36,780 nt of DNA. Origin: Candidatus Omnitrophota bacterium. Its GTDB lineage: Bacteria > Omnitrophota > Gorgyraeia > Aquiviventales > Aquiviventaceae. The DNA lies in contig JACQWM010000060.1 in assembly GCA_016209275.1 (NCBI GenBank), positions 1 to 36,780 on the forward strand, read 5' to 3'. Under the pieces are notes generated by a model. That model was not told the origin of the DNA. It did not search any database and was given only the letters and a program-made list of their open reading frames with translations. The stretch's first letter is position 1, and every line of letters begins with the position of its first letter. Shown in pieces: positions 1-6,958 of this stretch. The translations under genes were made by a program, and so were the position numbers.

Positions 1-1
1 C

Positions 2-361
2 AACAATGATGAGCTGCAGCGGATTCAGCTGATCAGACTCTTAGAACATAGCACCGCTCATCGACAAAAAGCCCTGACTGAATCCTGCCATAAAGCCCTT
101 TTCCGTCGTCAGGAGAGAAATTATTGCTCAGGAACCCCGCTGAGTAAGGATCTTCTGGTCATCTACACTCGCCGGTCAAAATATAAGTGGTTAATTGCAG
201 AAGGATTCGATGTCGTAATTGCTGCCCTTCAAAAGACGAACGAAGAATGCACACGAATCCATGGGTTGGATACGCTCGACGTGCATTACACGGTGTTCAC
301 AACTCCTGACAATACAAAGCTGTTAGGCATCATCGCAGTAAAAGGCAGCCGGAAGCCTTAA
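2..361 (+). CDS. 3' end of an unrecognised protein gene (partial at window edge)
   Basis: An open frame enters from the left edge and runs 119 codons without a stop to TAA at 359-361. The visible C-terminal part is mixed charged and hydrophobic with three Cys; it ends in a beta-rich stretch (LDVHYTVFTT, then KLLGIIAVKG). I see no signal peptide or transmembrane segment in the visible part and do not recognise a family. Base composition is clearly lower in GC than the housekeeping genes further right, like the rest of the first 3 kb, which fits accessory DNA. The start lies outside the window. That this is a real gene rests on the long open frame and ordinary amino-acid composition, not on homology. 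Confidence 0.5.
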   Translation, partial: NNDELQRIQLIRLLEHSTAHRQKALTESCHKALFRRQERNYCSGTPLSKDLLVIYTRRSKYKWLIAEGFDVVIAALQKTNEECTRIHGLDTLDVHYTVFTTPDNTKLLGIIAVKGSRKP

Positions 362-401
362 TGTAATGCTCCCCATTTTTCAAGTCAGGGCGCTGATATG
401 G

Positions 402-407
402 TACACT
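402..407 (+). promoter_or_regulatory. Candidate extended -10 promoter of the response-regulator remnant
   Basis: TACACT is preceded by TGG, which gives a TGnTACACT extended -10. The ATG of the remnant is 10 bases downstream, so the transcript leader would be only a few bases long. The same TACACT core lies the same distance upstream of the intact response regulator ending at 31677. I see no good -35. Confidence 0.35.
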
Positions 408-417
408 TGACCCGACG

Positions 418-570
418 ATGCCTCAGAAGCCGACGGTCTTGATTGTGGATGACGAAGCGAACGTGCTGGCGGCCATTCGCCTGGTCCTTGAGCAGGAGTA
501 CGAGGTGAGCTGTGCCGGCACCGGCTGGCCCGGTGGCCGCGCGTGGCGCCGCGCCGGTGTTACCTGTTAG
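418..570 (+). pseudogene. Truncated response regulator receiver (REC) domain
   Basis: ATG at 418 opens a 50-codon frame beginning MPQKPTVLIVDDEANVLAAI, the beta1-alpha1 part of a CheY-like receiver with its acidic pair (VDDE). Homology continues through EQEYEVSCAGTG, after which the frame becomes a Gly/Arg/Trp-rich tail that is not REC-like and stops at TAG 568-570. The phospho-acceptor Asp, the Thr/Ser and the Lys are all missing, so it cannot be a working receiver. The break falls within about 50 bases of the stop codon of the minus-strand BrnA-like antitoxin gene. The rest of the domain is not seen further right. I infer that a deletion or arrival of the toxin-antitoxin cassette removed it. 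Confidence 0.7.
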
Positions 571-833
571 CGCTTCGTGACGAGGGAACCGGTGACGTAC
601 TTGTGGAGGATGCTGGCGATCAAGGTCTGATACGGCAGGCCTTCTCCAAACGCTTTGGTCTGGATGCCCTCGAGGTCCACCTGCGCAAGGCGGATGTTCA
701 CCCGGCGGTCTTTCTTCAGGGTGTGGCGCGCCACTTGGACATAGCGTTTCATCACCGCTTTGCCGGCCGGTCGCCACTCGCCCTGTTCTACCGATGCGAG
801 GAGCTTACGTTCCTCGTGCTTCAGTCGCGCCAT
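567..833 (-). CDS. BrnA-like / CopG-type antitoxin
   Basis: This 88-residue basic protein is the likely antitoxin of a type II pair. The N-terminal part carries the KHEE...LLASVEQGEW signature often seen in antitoxins paired with BrnT-like toxins. The C-terminal LPYQTLIASILHKYVTG is a ribbon-helix-helix-type helix pair used for dimerisation and DNA binding. It overlaps the end of the upstream toxin gene by 29 bases, so the two are one transcript with the toxin first, the order known for brnTA. The DNA-binding antitoxin would be expected to repress the shared promoter. Family placement is from motif recognition only; CopG-family antitoxin is the safer name. Confidence 0.7.
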   Translation of the reverse strand: MARLKHEERKLLASVEQGEWRPAGKAVMKRYVQVARHTLKKDRRVNIRLAQVDLEGIQTKAFGEGLPYQTLIASILHKYVTGSLVTKR

Positions 834-1113
834 CGCCTGTTCCCCCTTTCCGTAGGTACTGCTTGGTGAGCTTGCGGCTGGGGATGATCGTCTTCAGGAT
901 GATCGCCTCCCCCTCCTCGACCACGGGCACCAGGTAGGCATAGCCCCGCACCGCCACCACCAACTGCTTCTGGCCTTTGTACTGCGCTTTGTCGGAGAAC
1001 AACACATCCAGCAGATATCCTTCCGCGATGTGCCACACGATCTGCTCGAAGGAAATGCCACGGTGCTGCAGCAGCCAGTCGTTCTTGGCCGGATTCCACC
1101 GGTACTGCGCCAT
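805..1113 (-). CDS. BrnT-like toxin of a type II toxin-antitoxin pair
   Basis: This 102-residue protein begins with the pattern WNPAKNDWLLQHRGISFEQI, which matches the BrnT family N-terminus (W-x-P-x-K-N then H-G-I-S-F-E). BrnT proteins are RelE-like ribonucleases that block translation. The middle holds beta strands with a Y-K-G-Q motif and the conserved-looking IILKTIIPSRKLTKQYL end. The last 11 residues (GTGDGATEARG-type tail) are low complexity and lie in the overlap with the antitoxin gene, so the ancestral stop may have been earlier. The gene has a good promoter ending seven bases before the ATG and no Shine-Dalgarno, so it is probably read from a leaderless mRNA. Confidence 0.7.
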   Translation of the reverse strand: MAQYRWNPAKNDWLLQHRGISFEQIVWHIAEGYLLDVLFSDKAQYKGQKQLVVAVRGYAYLVPVVEEGEAIILKTIIPSRKLTKQYLRKGGTGDGATEARGT

Positions 1114-1120
1114 ACGCTAG

Positions 1121-1148
1121 TCTATACACATTGTCTGCCGTTTGTCAA
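1121..1148 (-). promoter_or_regulatory. Promoter of the BrnT/BrnA-like pair
   Basis: On the minus strand TTGACA (1148-1143) is followed after 16 bases by TATAGA (1126-1121). The toxin ATG (1113) starts eight bases beyond the -10, at the expected transcription start. That predicts leaderless translation. Confidence 0.65.
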
Positions 1149-1417
1149 CAGTTTCTTGGCGATCGCGAGTCCTCTGTGTGGCGACCACTGGCGCCGGTCA
1201 GATGTTGAAGATCGCCTGCGGCAACGGCGTCGTGACCACAAAGGCTAGGGTCAGGTTGGACCCCAACTTTGTGCGTCCTGACGGAGATGGCCAATCAGGT
1301 CGCGCAAGACATCGAGGCCGCGCTTCGCCCGACGCCTTGACACGGAAGCCGCCAATCTCTATCCTGGAACGACAGCACCACGCCTCGGTTCCGCGTACGT
1401 CACAGCTCTCAACCACT
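1149..1417. other. Intergenic stretch without a supported gene
   Basis: About 270 bases lie between the toxin promoter and the ribosome binding site of the first lipoprotein gene. The open frames here are short, overlap one another and show no recognisable domain. No terminator or tRNA was seen. Confidence 0.5.
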
Positions 1418-1427
1418 GGAGGTGGGT

Positions 1428-1742
1428 ATGTCCCTGCTTAGGGATCAGCGTATCAGACGGACCGTCGCTGCGACCTTAGCGTGTGTCGTGCTTTCGGGTT
1501 GCGCTACTGTGACGCTCACGCAGCAAGGAGAGCGAACGATTAGCTCCCATCCAACCTATGAAAAGAGAGAGGCGTTTTTTCTTTGGGGTTTAGTTGGCGA
1601 TCACTGGATTGATGTTCGCAAGGTATGCGGTACTCAAAATGTCCAACAAATGCAAACCCAGTTCACATTTCTTGACGAGCTCTTCACTTTCATCACGTTG
1701 GGAATCTACGCACCACGTACAGCAAAAGTCTGGTGCAGGTGA
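1428..1742 (+). CDS. Bor/Iss-like small lipoprotein
   Basis: A 104-residue outer-membrane-type lipoprotein. Residues 1-24 form a signal peptide ending in the lipobox VLSGC, with Cys25 the lipidated residue. The mature part matches the Bor family layout: a QQG motif, PTYEKREAFFLWGLVG, a VCG motif, FLDELFTFITLGIYAPRTAKVWC. Bor proteins of lambdoid phages and Iss of E. coli lie in the outer membrane and affect serum resistance; the role here is unknown. The ATG at 1428 was chosen over the GTG two codons earlier because GGAGGT at about 1418 is well spaced for it. A second related lipoprotein follows after only 10 bases, so they are probably co-transcribed. Confidence 0.8.
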   Translation: MSLLRDQRIRRTVAATLACVVLSGCATVTLTQQGERTISSHPTYEKREAFFLWGLVGDHWIDVRKVCGTQNVQQMQTQFTFLDELFTFITLGIYAPRTAKVWCR

Positions 1743-1752
1743 GGGGGGCCAA

Positions 1753-2067
1753 ATGAAGATGCCGAAATTGCTTGTAGGCAGTGCTATGGTGTCAATCCTT
1801 TCGCTCGGTTGCTCAACCATTCATTTTCAGAACGGGCAGGATGCGGCCACGCCGGAGACCAATTCTGAGTGGCATCATACAGTCGCCTTTTCACTCGTGG
1901 AAGCCAGTGACCCGGTTGATCTGCACGATCGATGTAATGGAAAACCTTGGCATGACGTCATGGTAGAGCGGAGTTTCCTCAATGGTTTGGCCGGTAGCAT
2001 CGACTCGCTTATCGTTGGAGTTGACTTGTGGGAACCCTGGACCGTCGAATATTCATGTCGTGATTAG
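1753..2067 (+). CDS. Second small lipoprotein, distantly Bor-like
   Basis: A 104-residue protein with an N-terminal signal peptide and lipobox (LSLGC, lipidated Cys20). The frame upstream of 1753 is open, but the purine-rich GAGGGGGG just before this ATG and the signal peptide fix the start. The mature region has HHTVAFSLVEASDPVDLHDRC, a central Trp, a hydrophobic segment (LAGSIDSLIVGVDLWEPWTV) and a final Cys followed by RD. The order (conserved Cys, V, hydrophobic loop, aromatic-C end) parallels the upstream Bor-like protein, so it may be a diverged tandem copy. Family assignment is weak; that it is an exported lipoprotein is well supported. Confidence 0.7.
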   Translation: MKMPKLLVGSAMVSILSLGCSTIHFQNGQDAATPETNSEWHHTVAFSLVEASDPVDLHDRCNGKPWHDVMVERSFLNGLAGSIDSLIVGVDLWEPWTVEYSCRD

Positions 2068-2096
2068 TTGAGAAGTTCATACAGATGGGGGTTTGC

Positions 2097-2133
2097 TTTT
2101 GGCCCAGGAGATTATGTATTTCCTGGGCCAAAA
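2097..2133. terminator. Hairpin terminator after the lipoprotein pair
   Basis: A perfect 13-bp inverted repeat (TTTTGGCCCAGGA, 11-base loop, TCCTGGGCCAAAA) lies 30 bases after the second lipoprotein stop. It is flanked by T-rich DNA (ATAATTTT) on the downstream side, which fits an intrinsic terminator; its symmetry would let it work in both directions. Confidence 0.65.
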
Positions 2134-2304
2134 TAATTTTCTACGAACAACGGGGTCGCCGATGAGTAGGCTCAGCGGCCGGGGCGCTGGTCGGCCACGT
2201 GGCGGCTCGGATGAAGGTCGCGGCGCGCACGCGCTATTACCGCCGGATGGACGCCGCGCTTCATCCATCTCCATAAGGGAGCATCGCCTGTTGTAAAGGA
2301 TTCC

Positions 2305-2346
2305 TTGACGGGAAAGCAGAAATGTGCTATATCCATATATGGATAT
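2305..2346 (+). promoter_or_regulatory. vapBC promoter with overlapping 18-bp palindromic operator
   Basis: TTGACG (2305-2310), a 17-base spacer and TATATC (2328-2333) form a promoter. The -10 lies inside the perfect palindrome ATATCCATATATGGATAT (2329-2346). The operator is directly followed by GGAGGTG and the antitoxin ATG. Binding of the ribbon-helix-helix antitoxin here would block RNA polymerase, the usual autoregulation of such pairs. Confidence 0.7.
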
Positions 2347-2361
2347 GGAGGTGGTGATTCG

Positions 2362-2613
2362 ATGGAGACGTTGACGAAAAAGACGACGATTTTGTTTCCG
2401 CCGAAGATCTATCGGCAGCTTGAGCGCGTGGCGAAGCAGCAAGGAACTTCTGTCGCTCATCTCGTGCGACAAGCGGCGATTAGGCAATACCTCTTGCCAG
2501 ATCGCGCTGCTCGCGTCGCGGCTGTGGAAGCCATCGCCGCAATGCGCTTGCCAGTCAGTGATTGGCAGAGCATGGAGCGGGAAACGATTGACGGAGCGCT
2601 CGGGGAGCGATGA
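2362..2613 (+). CDS. Ribbon-helix-helix antitoxin (VapB/CopG type)
   Basis: An 83-residue protein. KKTTILFPPKIYRQLERVAKQQ followed by GTSVAHLVRQAAIRQYL is a classic ribbon-helix-helix: a beta strand for the DNA major groove, then two helices for dimerisation. The C-terminal part (about residues 50-83) would wrap and inhibit the PIN toxin. The frame is open further upstream, but ATG 2362 has GGAGGTG eight bases away, and the promoter palindrome lies before it. Its stop overlaps the start of the toxin gene by four bases (ATGA), typical translational coupling that keeps antitoxin and toxin in ratio. Confidence 0.8.
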   Translation: METLTKKTTILFPPKIYRQLERVAKQQGTSVAHLVRQAAIRQYLLPDRAARVAAVEAIAAMRLPVSDWQSMERETIDGALGER

Positions 2614-3014
2614 AGGTGTTCATCGATGCGAATATTATGATGTACGCGGCGGGTGTGGAACACCCTCATAAAGAGGCATCGATTCAGCTCATGCGCCAGA
2701 TTTCCAGTGGCGCGATTGAAGCTGTGAGCAACGCTGAAGTGTTACAAGAATTGCTGTATCGTTACTCAAAACTTCGGCTCATTCAGGAGGGGGTCGCCTT
2801 AGTTCAGCAGACCGTGCAAACCATCATGTCGATTCTTCCTGTCGCGCGATTAGATGTCATGGTCGCCAGTGAGTTGCTGACCAAGCATCCGCAGATCGAA
2901 GCACGCGATGCGGTGCATGCGGCCATCATGTTCAATCATGGCGTCACCCACCTCTATAGCTACGACCGGCATTTTGACGCGATTCCCGGCCTGACCCGCC
3001 TCGAGCCGAAGTAA
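2610..3014 (+). CDS. vapC: PIN-domain toxin (VapC type)
   Basis: A 134-residue single PIN domain, the length usual for VapC ribonucleases. The metal-binding acidic residues are visible: Asp6 in MKVFIDANI, Glu in NAEVLQELLYRY, Asp in IEARDAVHAAIM and the final Asp in YSYDRHFD. VapC enzymes cut tRNA or rRNA with Mg2+ and are held inactive by VapB. It is translationally coupled to the ribbon-helix-helix antitoxin gene upstream. All catalytic acids are present, so it is probably active. The nearest gene downstream, a glycosyltransferase, starts within 50 bases but has no functional link. Confidence 0.85.
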   Translation: MKVFIDANIMMYAAGVEHPHKEASIQLMRQISSGAIEAVSNAEVLQELLYRYSKLRLIQEGVALVQQTVQTIMSILPVARLDVMVASELLTKHPQIEARDAVHAAIMFNHGVTHLYSYDRHFDAIPGLTRLEPK

Positions 3015-3059
3015 CGCGGCATCGTTGGCGCCGCGCGCCTGATGGCAAGCCTTGACCCT

Positions 3060-4523
3060 ATGAGGAGTCGAACGACGCGGGGTGGGCTCCTCGCGCTGGG
3101 ACTGATCGCCGCGATCGGCGCGGGGTATCTGGCCACATTGCGGGCCGGCCACGATTGGGGCGATGATTTCAGCGCGTATCTCCAGCACGCGAAAAATATC
3201 GCCGAAGGCCGGCCGTATGCCTCCGGCGGCTACCTCTATAATCCGGCCAATCCCATCGGCCCCCCGGCCTGCCCGCCGGTCTTCCCGCTGCTGCTCGCCC
3301 CGGTCTATGCACTCTTCGGCCTGAACCTCACCGCTATGAAAGCCGCGGTCGTGCTATGGTTCTTGGCCGCGCTCTTCATGATGTTCCTGGTGTTTCGACG
3401 CCTCCGTCCAGATGCCGAAGCCCTCGCGCTGGTGGCGATCATCGGGGTCAATCCGCTGTTCTGGAGTTTCAAAGACCAGGTGCTGTCTGATGTTCCGTTT
3501 CTGTGTTTTACCTATGCGAGCTTCTGGCTCATCGCACAGCACGATCTCCAGCGCGCCTCGCCGCGGCCCAGGTGGCTGCTCGCCCTCGCCACCGGCCTTG
3601 TCTGGTATCTGGCCTACGGCACGAGAAGCCTTGGGCTGCTCATCCCAGCCGCCCTGGTGATCGCCCTGGCCATCCGACGGCAGCGTCCTTCTCGCTCGCT
3701 GCTCATCGCCCTGCTGCTGCTGGCTGGGCTCATCGCGCTGCAAAATCTCTGGCTGCACACGGACCGCGCGTATCTGGCCCAGCTGGGCAATGCCCCGAAG
3801 ACCATGTGGTCGCATGCCGCGTATTACTCGCAGGAGCTTCGGGATCTGTGGCGCAACGGCTATTCCAAACCGCTGATGAAAGCGCTGTTTCTGACGGTCA
3901 ACGGGCTAGCCCTCCTCGGCTACGGCTCAGCACTTCGGCGCGGCGTAACCATGCTGGAGGTCTTTCCCCTCCTCTATCTTGCTGCGATTTTCAGCTGGCC
4001 GCACTACCAAGGCATCCGGTATCTGTTCCCGGTCATCCCGCTGTATGTCGCCTATGCCCTCTCCGGCATCCGGAGTCTTCCGTGGGGCCGGCGAAACACC
4101 ACCCGCCGTCTTGCCACGGCCACCGTGCTCATCGCCATCTTTGCGTCATACGCCGCCGCGTATACGAAGGTTGACTACGGACCGATCAAGGAGGGAGTCG
4201 CACAGCGGGAAACGGTGGAGCTCTTCGATTACATCAGGCGGGACACCGACCCGTCGTCGGTGATCGTCTTTGCCAAACCGCGGGTGCTCTCGTTATACAC
4301 CGGCCGGCGATCCGCGGTGTATCCGCTCACGAGCGATGGCCGAGAGATTGTGGCGTACCTGCGTCGCATCGGCGCGGCCTACGTCGTGGCCAGCCCAATC
4401 TTTTTCACTGATCAATCGCTGCTGCAGCCCGTGCTGCAGCGGCACGCCGCGCTGTTTGAACCGGTGTACGCCAACGCCGTCTTCACGATGTACCGGATGG
4501 CGGTGGAGCCGCCGCCGAGGTAA
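3060..4523 (+). CDS. GT-C (PMT/ArnT-like, GT39-type) membrane glycosyltransferase
   Basis: About 487 residues with roughly ten hydrophobic segments. After the first membrane segment the loop HDWGDDFSAYLQHAKNIAEGRPY carries the paired acidic residues expected in the catalytic loop of GT-C enzymes, followed by the PPVFPLLLAPVYALFG stretch common in this family. Such enzymes move a sugar from a polyprenyl-phosphate donor to a protein or lipid on the outer face of the inner membrane. The C-terminal 100 residues are a soluble domain with alternating strands (SSVIVFAKPRVLSLY, AAYVVASPIFF). ATG 3042 is possible, but the DNA around 3060 resembles the start region of the sister gene at 5279. Substrate unknown; the neighbouring GT2 likely makes the donor. 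Confidence 0.75.
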   Translation: MRSRTTRGGLLALGLIAAIGAGYLATLRAGHDWGDDFSAYLQHAKNIAEGRPYASGGYLYNPANPIGPPACPPVFPLLLAPVYALFGLNLTAMKAAVVLWFLAALFMMFLVFRRLRPDAEALALVAIIGVNPLFWSFKDQVLSDVPFLCFTYASFWLIAQHDLQRASPRPRWLLALATGLVWYLAYGTRSLGLLIPAALVIALAIRRQRPSRSLLIALLLLAGLIALQNLWLHTDRAYLAQLGNAPKTMWSHAAYYSQELRDLWRNGYSKPLMKALFLTVNGLALLGYGSALRRGVTMLEVFPLLYLAAIFSWPHYQGIRYLFPVIPLYVAYALSGIRSLPWGRRNTTRRLATATVLIAIFASYAAAYTKVDYGPIKEGVAQRETVELFDYIRRDTDPSSVIVFAKPRVLSLYTGRRSAVYPLTSDGREIVAYLRRIGAAYVVASPIFFTDQSLLQPVLQRHAALFEPVYANAVFTMYRMAVEPPPR

Positions 4524-5217
4524 ACCGGCACCGCGTAATCACCCACAGGGCGCGCACGCCGTCTTTCCACGTAATCTTTTTCCCCTCGGCATAGCTGCGG
4601 CGGCGCGTGTAGGCCACCGGCACCTCAACGATCGCATGCTTAAGCCGGAGCGCCTTGCAGGTGAACTCCACCTCAAAGTCAAAACTCAAGGCGCGCAGCT
4701 GCATGGGTGCGACCACCATCCGTCGAAACACCTTGTAGCCGGTCTCGGCGTCGGTGAGCGAGGAGCCAAAGAGCAGATTGACCATCGCGGTGATTACCCA
4801 GTTTCCCAGCCGGTGATGGCCACCTGAGGTGAGCGGCACGCCGTGGAAGCGCGACCCGTAGACGATCTTCACCCGCTCATCCATCATCGGTGCGAGCAGC
4901 CCTGGGTACTCCGCTGGATCGCATTCCAGATCGGCATCCTGGATGAGCACGACGTCGCGGGTGCTGTGCTGGATGCCGGTGCGAATCGCCTGCCCCTTGC
5001 CGAGATTCTTCGGGTGGGTGATGACGCGGATCGGCAGCTCCTGCTGAAGCCGCTCGAGGATCTCCCCGGTGCCGTCGGTGGAGCCGTCGTTGATCACGAT
5101 CACTTCTTTGTCGATGGGGGTGCGGCAGACGGCGCGAAGCACCGTGTCAATCGTCCGCGCCTCGTTGTAGGCCGGCACCAACACGCTGACCCTTGGGGGG
5201 GCGGGCGTCATCGTCAT
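4483..5217 (-). CDS. GT2 glycosyltransferase, dolichyl/polyprenyl-phosphate sugar synthase-like
   Basis: A 244-residue cytosolic GT-A fold enzyme. Visible motifs are VSVLVPAYNEARTID, VIVINDGSTDGTGE (nucleotide binding), NLGKGQAIRTGI, QDADLECDP (the DxD-type metal site) and the C-terminal RRRSYAEGKKITWKDGV, all as in the DPM1/DPG-synthase-like family. No C-terminal membrane helices are present. It would transfer a sugar from a nucleotide donor to polyprenyl phosphate, producing the donor for the two GT-C enzymes on either side. The open frame extends upstream, but ATG 5217 directly precedes the conserved domain. Its 3' end overlaps the end of the first GT-C gene convergently by 41 bases. A -10 (TACAAT) lies nine bases before the ATG. 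Confidence 0.85.
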   Translation of the reverse strand: MTMTPAPPRVSVLVPAYNEARTIDTVLRAVCRTPIDKEVIVINDGSTDGTGEILERLQQELPIRVITHPKNLGKGQAIRTGIQHSTRDVVLIQDADLECDPAEYPGLLAPMMDERVKIVYGSRFHGVPLTSGGHHRLGNWVITAMVNLLFGSSLTDAETGYKVFRRMVVAPMQLRALSFDFEVEFTCKALRLKHAIVEVPVAYTRRRSYAEGKKITWKDGVRALWVITRCRFTSAAAPPPSGTS

Positions 5218-5226
5218 AATTCGCCT

Positions 5227-5263
5227 ATTGTACCTCGGTCGACGATCTTTTTGGTGATATAAT
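5227..5263. promoter_or_regulatory. Divergent promoters between the GT2 and second GT-C genes
   Basis: On the plus strand TGATATAAT (TATAAT at 5258-5263) is an extended -10 for the gene starting 5279. On the minus strand TACAAT (5232-5227) lies nine bases before the GT2 ATG. The whole intergenic space is 61 bases. Neither start has a strong Shine-Dalgarno, and both leaders would be about ten bases or shorter. Confidence 0.55.
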
Positions 5264-5278
5264 GCACGGCCTGACCCG

Positions 5279-6826
5279 ATGAGATCGACGACGCGCATCT
5301 TACGCAGCGAGTGGCTCCTCCTCGGCGTGCTGCTGTTGGGTGCCGCAGTCCTGCTGTTCACGCGGCTTGACGCGGCCTACCTGTGGCAAGACGAAGCCGA
5401 AACCGCCGTCGTTTCGCGCAACGTGCTGCGCTTCGGCTACCCCAGAGCCTTCGACGGCATCCATCTGCTGCATTTGCCCTTCGCCACGCACCGGCCTGGC
5501 TTCGTCTGGGTCTTCCACGGCTGGATCCAATTTTATCTGACGGCCGCCTCCTTTCTGCTCTTCGGCATCACCACCTGGGCCGCGCGCGCGCCCTTTGCTC
5601 TGCTGGGACTCGGCAGCATTGTCCTCACCTGGCGGATGGCCAAAACATTTGTTGGGGACCGGCAGGTCGCGGGGCTCACGACGTTCTTGCTGGCCACCTC
5701 GGTGCCGTTTCTGCTGCACATGCGGCAGTGCCGGTATTACGCGCCGATGGTGGTGTTCTCGCTGTGCGCGCTGCTGGCGTATTGGCGGTGGTTGGCGCGG
5801 GCGCGTTTCAGCGGGTGGTCATGGCTGATCAGCATGCTGCTCGCGTTTCACTCCGCGTGGACGGCAAGCGTCATGCTGCTGCTGGGCATGGCCGGGCATT
5901 GGTGGTTCAGCAGCGGACGGGCCATGCGGCGCGGGCGGGAGACGCTGCCGTGGGTGATTGCCTTCTCCGTGCTGGCCACCGCCTGGATGTTGTACGCCCA
6001 TGCCTTAGAGCACGGCACGCACAACCTCCTGCGCGATCTGTGGCGCAACAGCTCGTTTTACGTGAAGATGATCAACAGCTACACGGTGCCGCTTGGGCTG
6101 ATCCTCGCCGCACTCATCATCCCGAGGTGCCGCCGGATGCCTCAAGCACCGGTGCCTGATGCCACCCGCAGCGCATTACACCTCCTCGGCTGGGTGATCG
6201 GGGCCTGCCTGCTCGTGCTGCTGCCGGCCCGGCAGCATTTTTACCGGTATCTGCTCATCATCGTGCCGCTGCTCTATCTGCTCACCGCCTGGGGGCTGCT
6301 GCGGTGGCTGGGGCATCGCCCGATCGCGTTGGCCGCGACGGTGCTGGTGATGGTGGCGACCGACGTGCTGCACCGGCCGGATCGCCTGCTCCATGGGACC
6401 TCCCGGTTGTTTCTCGCGGACTATGTCTATGAGCTCACACACGACGTGCCGGACAGCACGCGGGGTATCGTCGAGTTTTTAAACGCCCATGCCGCGCCGG
6501 GCGAGACGGTGAAAATCCGCTACTCGATTGCGCCGCTGGTGTTTTACACGTCGCTGCGGGTGGATACGCGCTCGGCGGCGTTTTTCGAGCACACCTATCC
6601 GGATTGGATCGTCATGCAGCAGGAATTGATGCCCCAGCATTCGTACACCGAACCGTATTTTTCCGACATCATCACGCACTATGAGCTCATCCACACCGCC
6701 ATCCCGGACCACCTGTGGGGACATGCGCCTGATCCGTTTTTGCATCGCTTCCGCCCGGTGACCGATTGGCCCGGTGTGGTCATCTTCCATAAGCGCGCGA
6801 CCCATCAGCCGACCCATGCCCGCTGA
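5279..6826 (+). CDS. Second GT-C (PMT/ArnT-like) membrane glycosyltransferase
   Basis: 515 residues with many hydrophobic segments from residue 11 on. The first periplasmic loop holds LWQDEAETAVVSRNVLRFGYP; the W-x-D-E-A-x-T pattern is the acidic catalytic motif seen in PMT/ArnT-like (PF13231/PF02366-type) enzymes. RPGFVWVFHGWIQFYLTAASFLLFG follows, as in that family. The C-terminal 110 residues form a soluble domain with HxxP-rich segments. It is related in design and in start-region DNA to the gene at 3060, suggesting an old duplication. With the GT2 gene between them, the three make a donor-synthase plus two-transferase set for protein or lipid glycosylation. The acceptor is not deducible. 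Confidence 0.75.
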   Translation: MRSTTRILRSEWLLLGVLLLGAAVLLFTRLDAAYLWQDEAETAVVSRNVLRFGYPRAFDGIHLLHLPFATHRPGFVWVFHGWIQFYLTAASFLLFGITTWAARAPFALLGLGSIVLTWRMAKTFVGDRQVAGLTTFLLATSVPFLLHMRQCRYYAPMVVFSLCALLAYWRWLARARFSGWSWLISMLLAFHSAWTASVMLLLGMAGHWWFSSGRAMRRGRETLPWVIAFSVLATAWMLYAHALEHGTHNLLRDLWRNSSFYVKMINSYTVPLGLILAALIIPRCRRMPQAPVPDATRSALHLLGWVIGACLLVLLPARQHFYRYLLIIVPLLYLLTAWGLLRWLGHRPIALAATVLVMVATDVLHRPDRLLHGTSRLFLADYVYELTHDVPDSTRGIVEFLNAHAAPGETVKIRYSIAPLVFYTSLRVDTRSAAFFEHTYPDWIVMQQELMPQHSYTEPYFSDIITHYELIHTAIPDHLWGHAPDPFLHRFRPVTDWPGVVIFHKRATHQPTHAR

Positions 6827-6885
6827 GCCGCCGCGCTTATCGATCAACCCCTCGCCCTCCTTCGCCGGGCTATTCCGCATCCGGC

Positions 6886-6919
6886 TCAACGCGATTCGGC
6901 ATTCAACGCGATTCGGCAT
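6886..6919. repeat. Tandem 2 x 17-bp repeat
   Basis: TCAACGCGATTCGGCAT occurs twice head to tail without interruption, just upstream of the promoter of the next gene. It may be a slippage duplication or a paired regulator site; no function is known. Confidence 0.8.
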
Positions 6920-6958
6920 TGCTATCGCTAGCCGTAGTGCTACACTAAGCAGAATCTC

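Noticed and set aside
385-777. Open frames of 108-130 codons overlapping the BrnA-like gene on other frames
   Set aside because: Arg/Pro/His-rich translations with no domain, fully explained as shadows of the GC-rich antitoxin and toxin genes.
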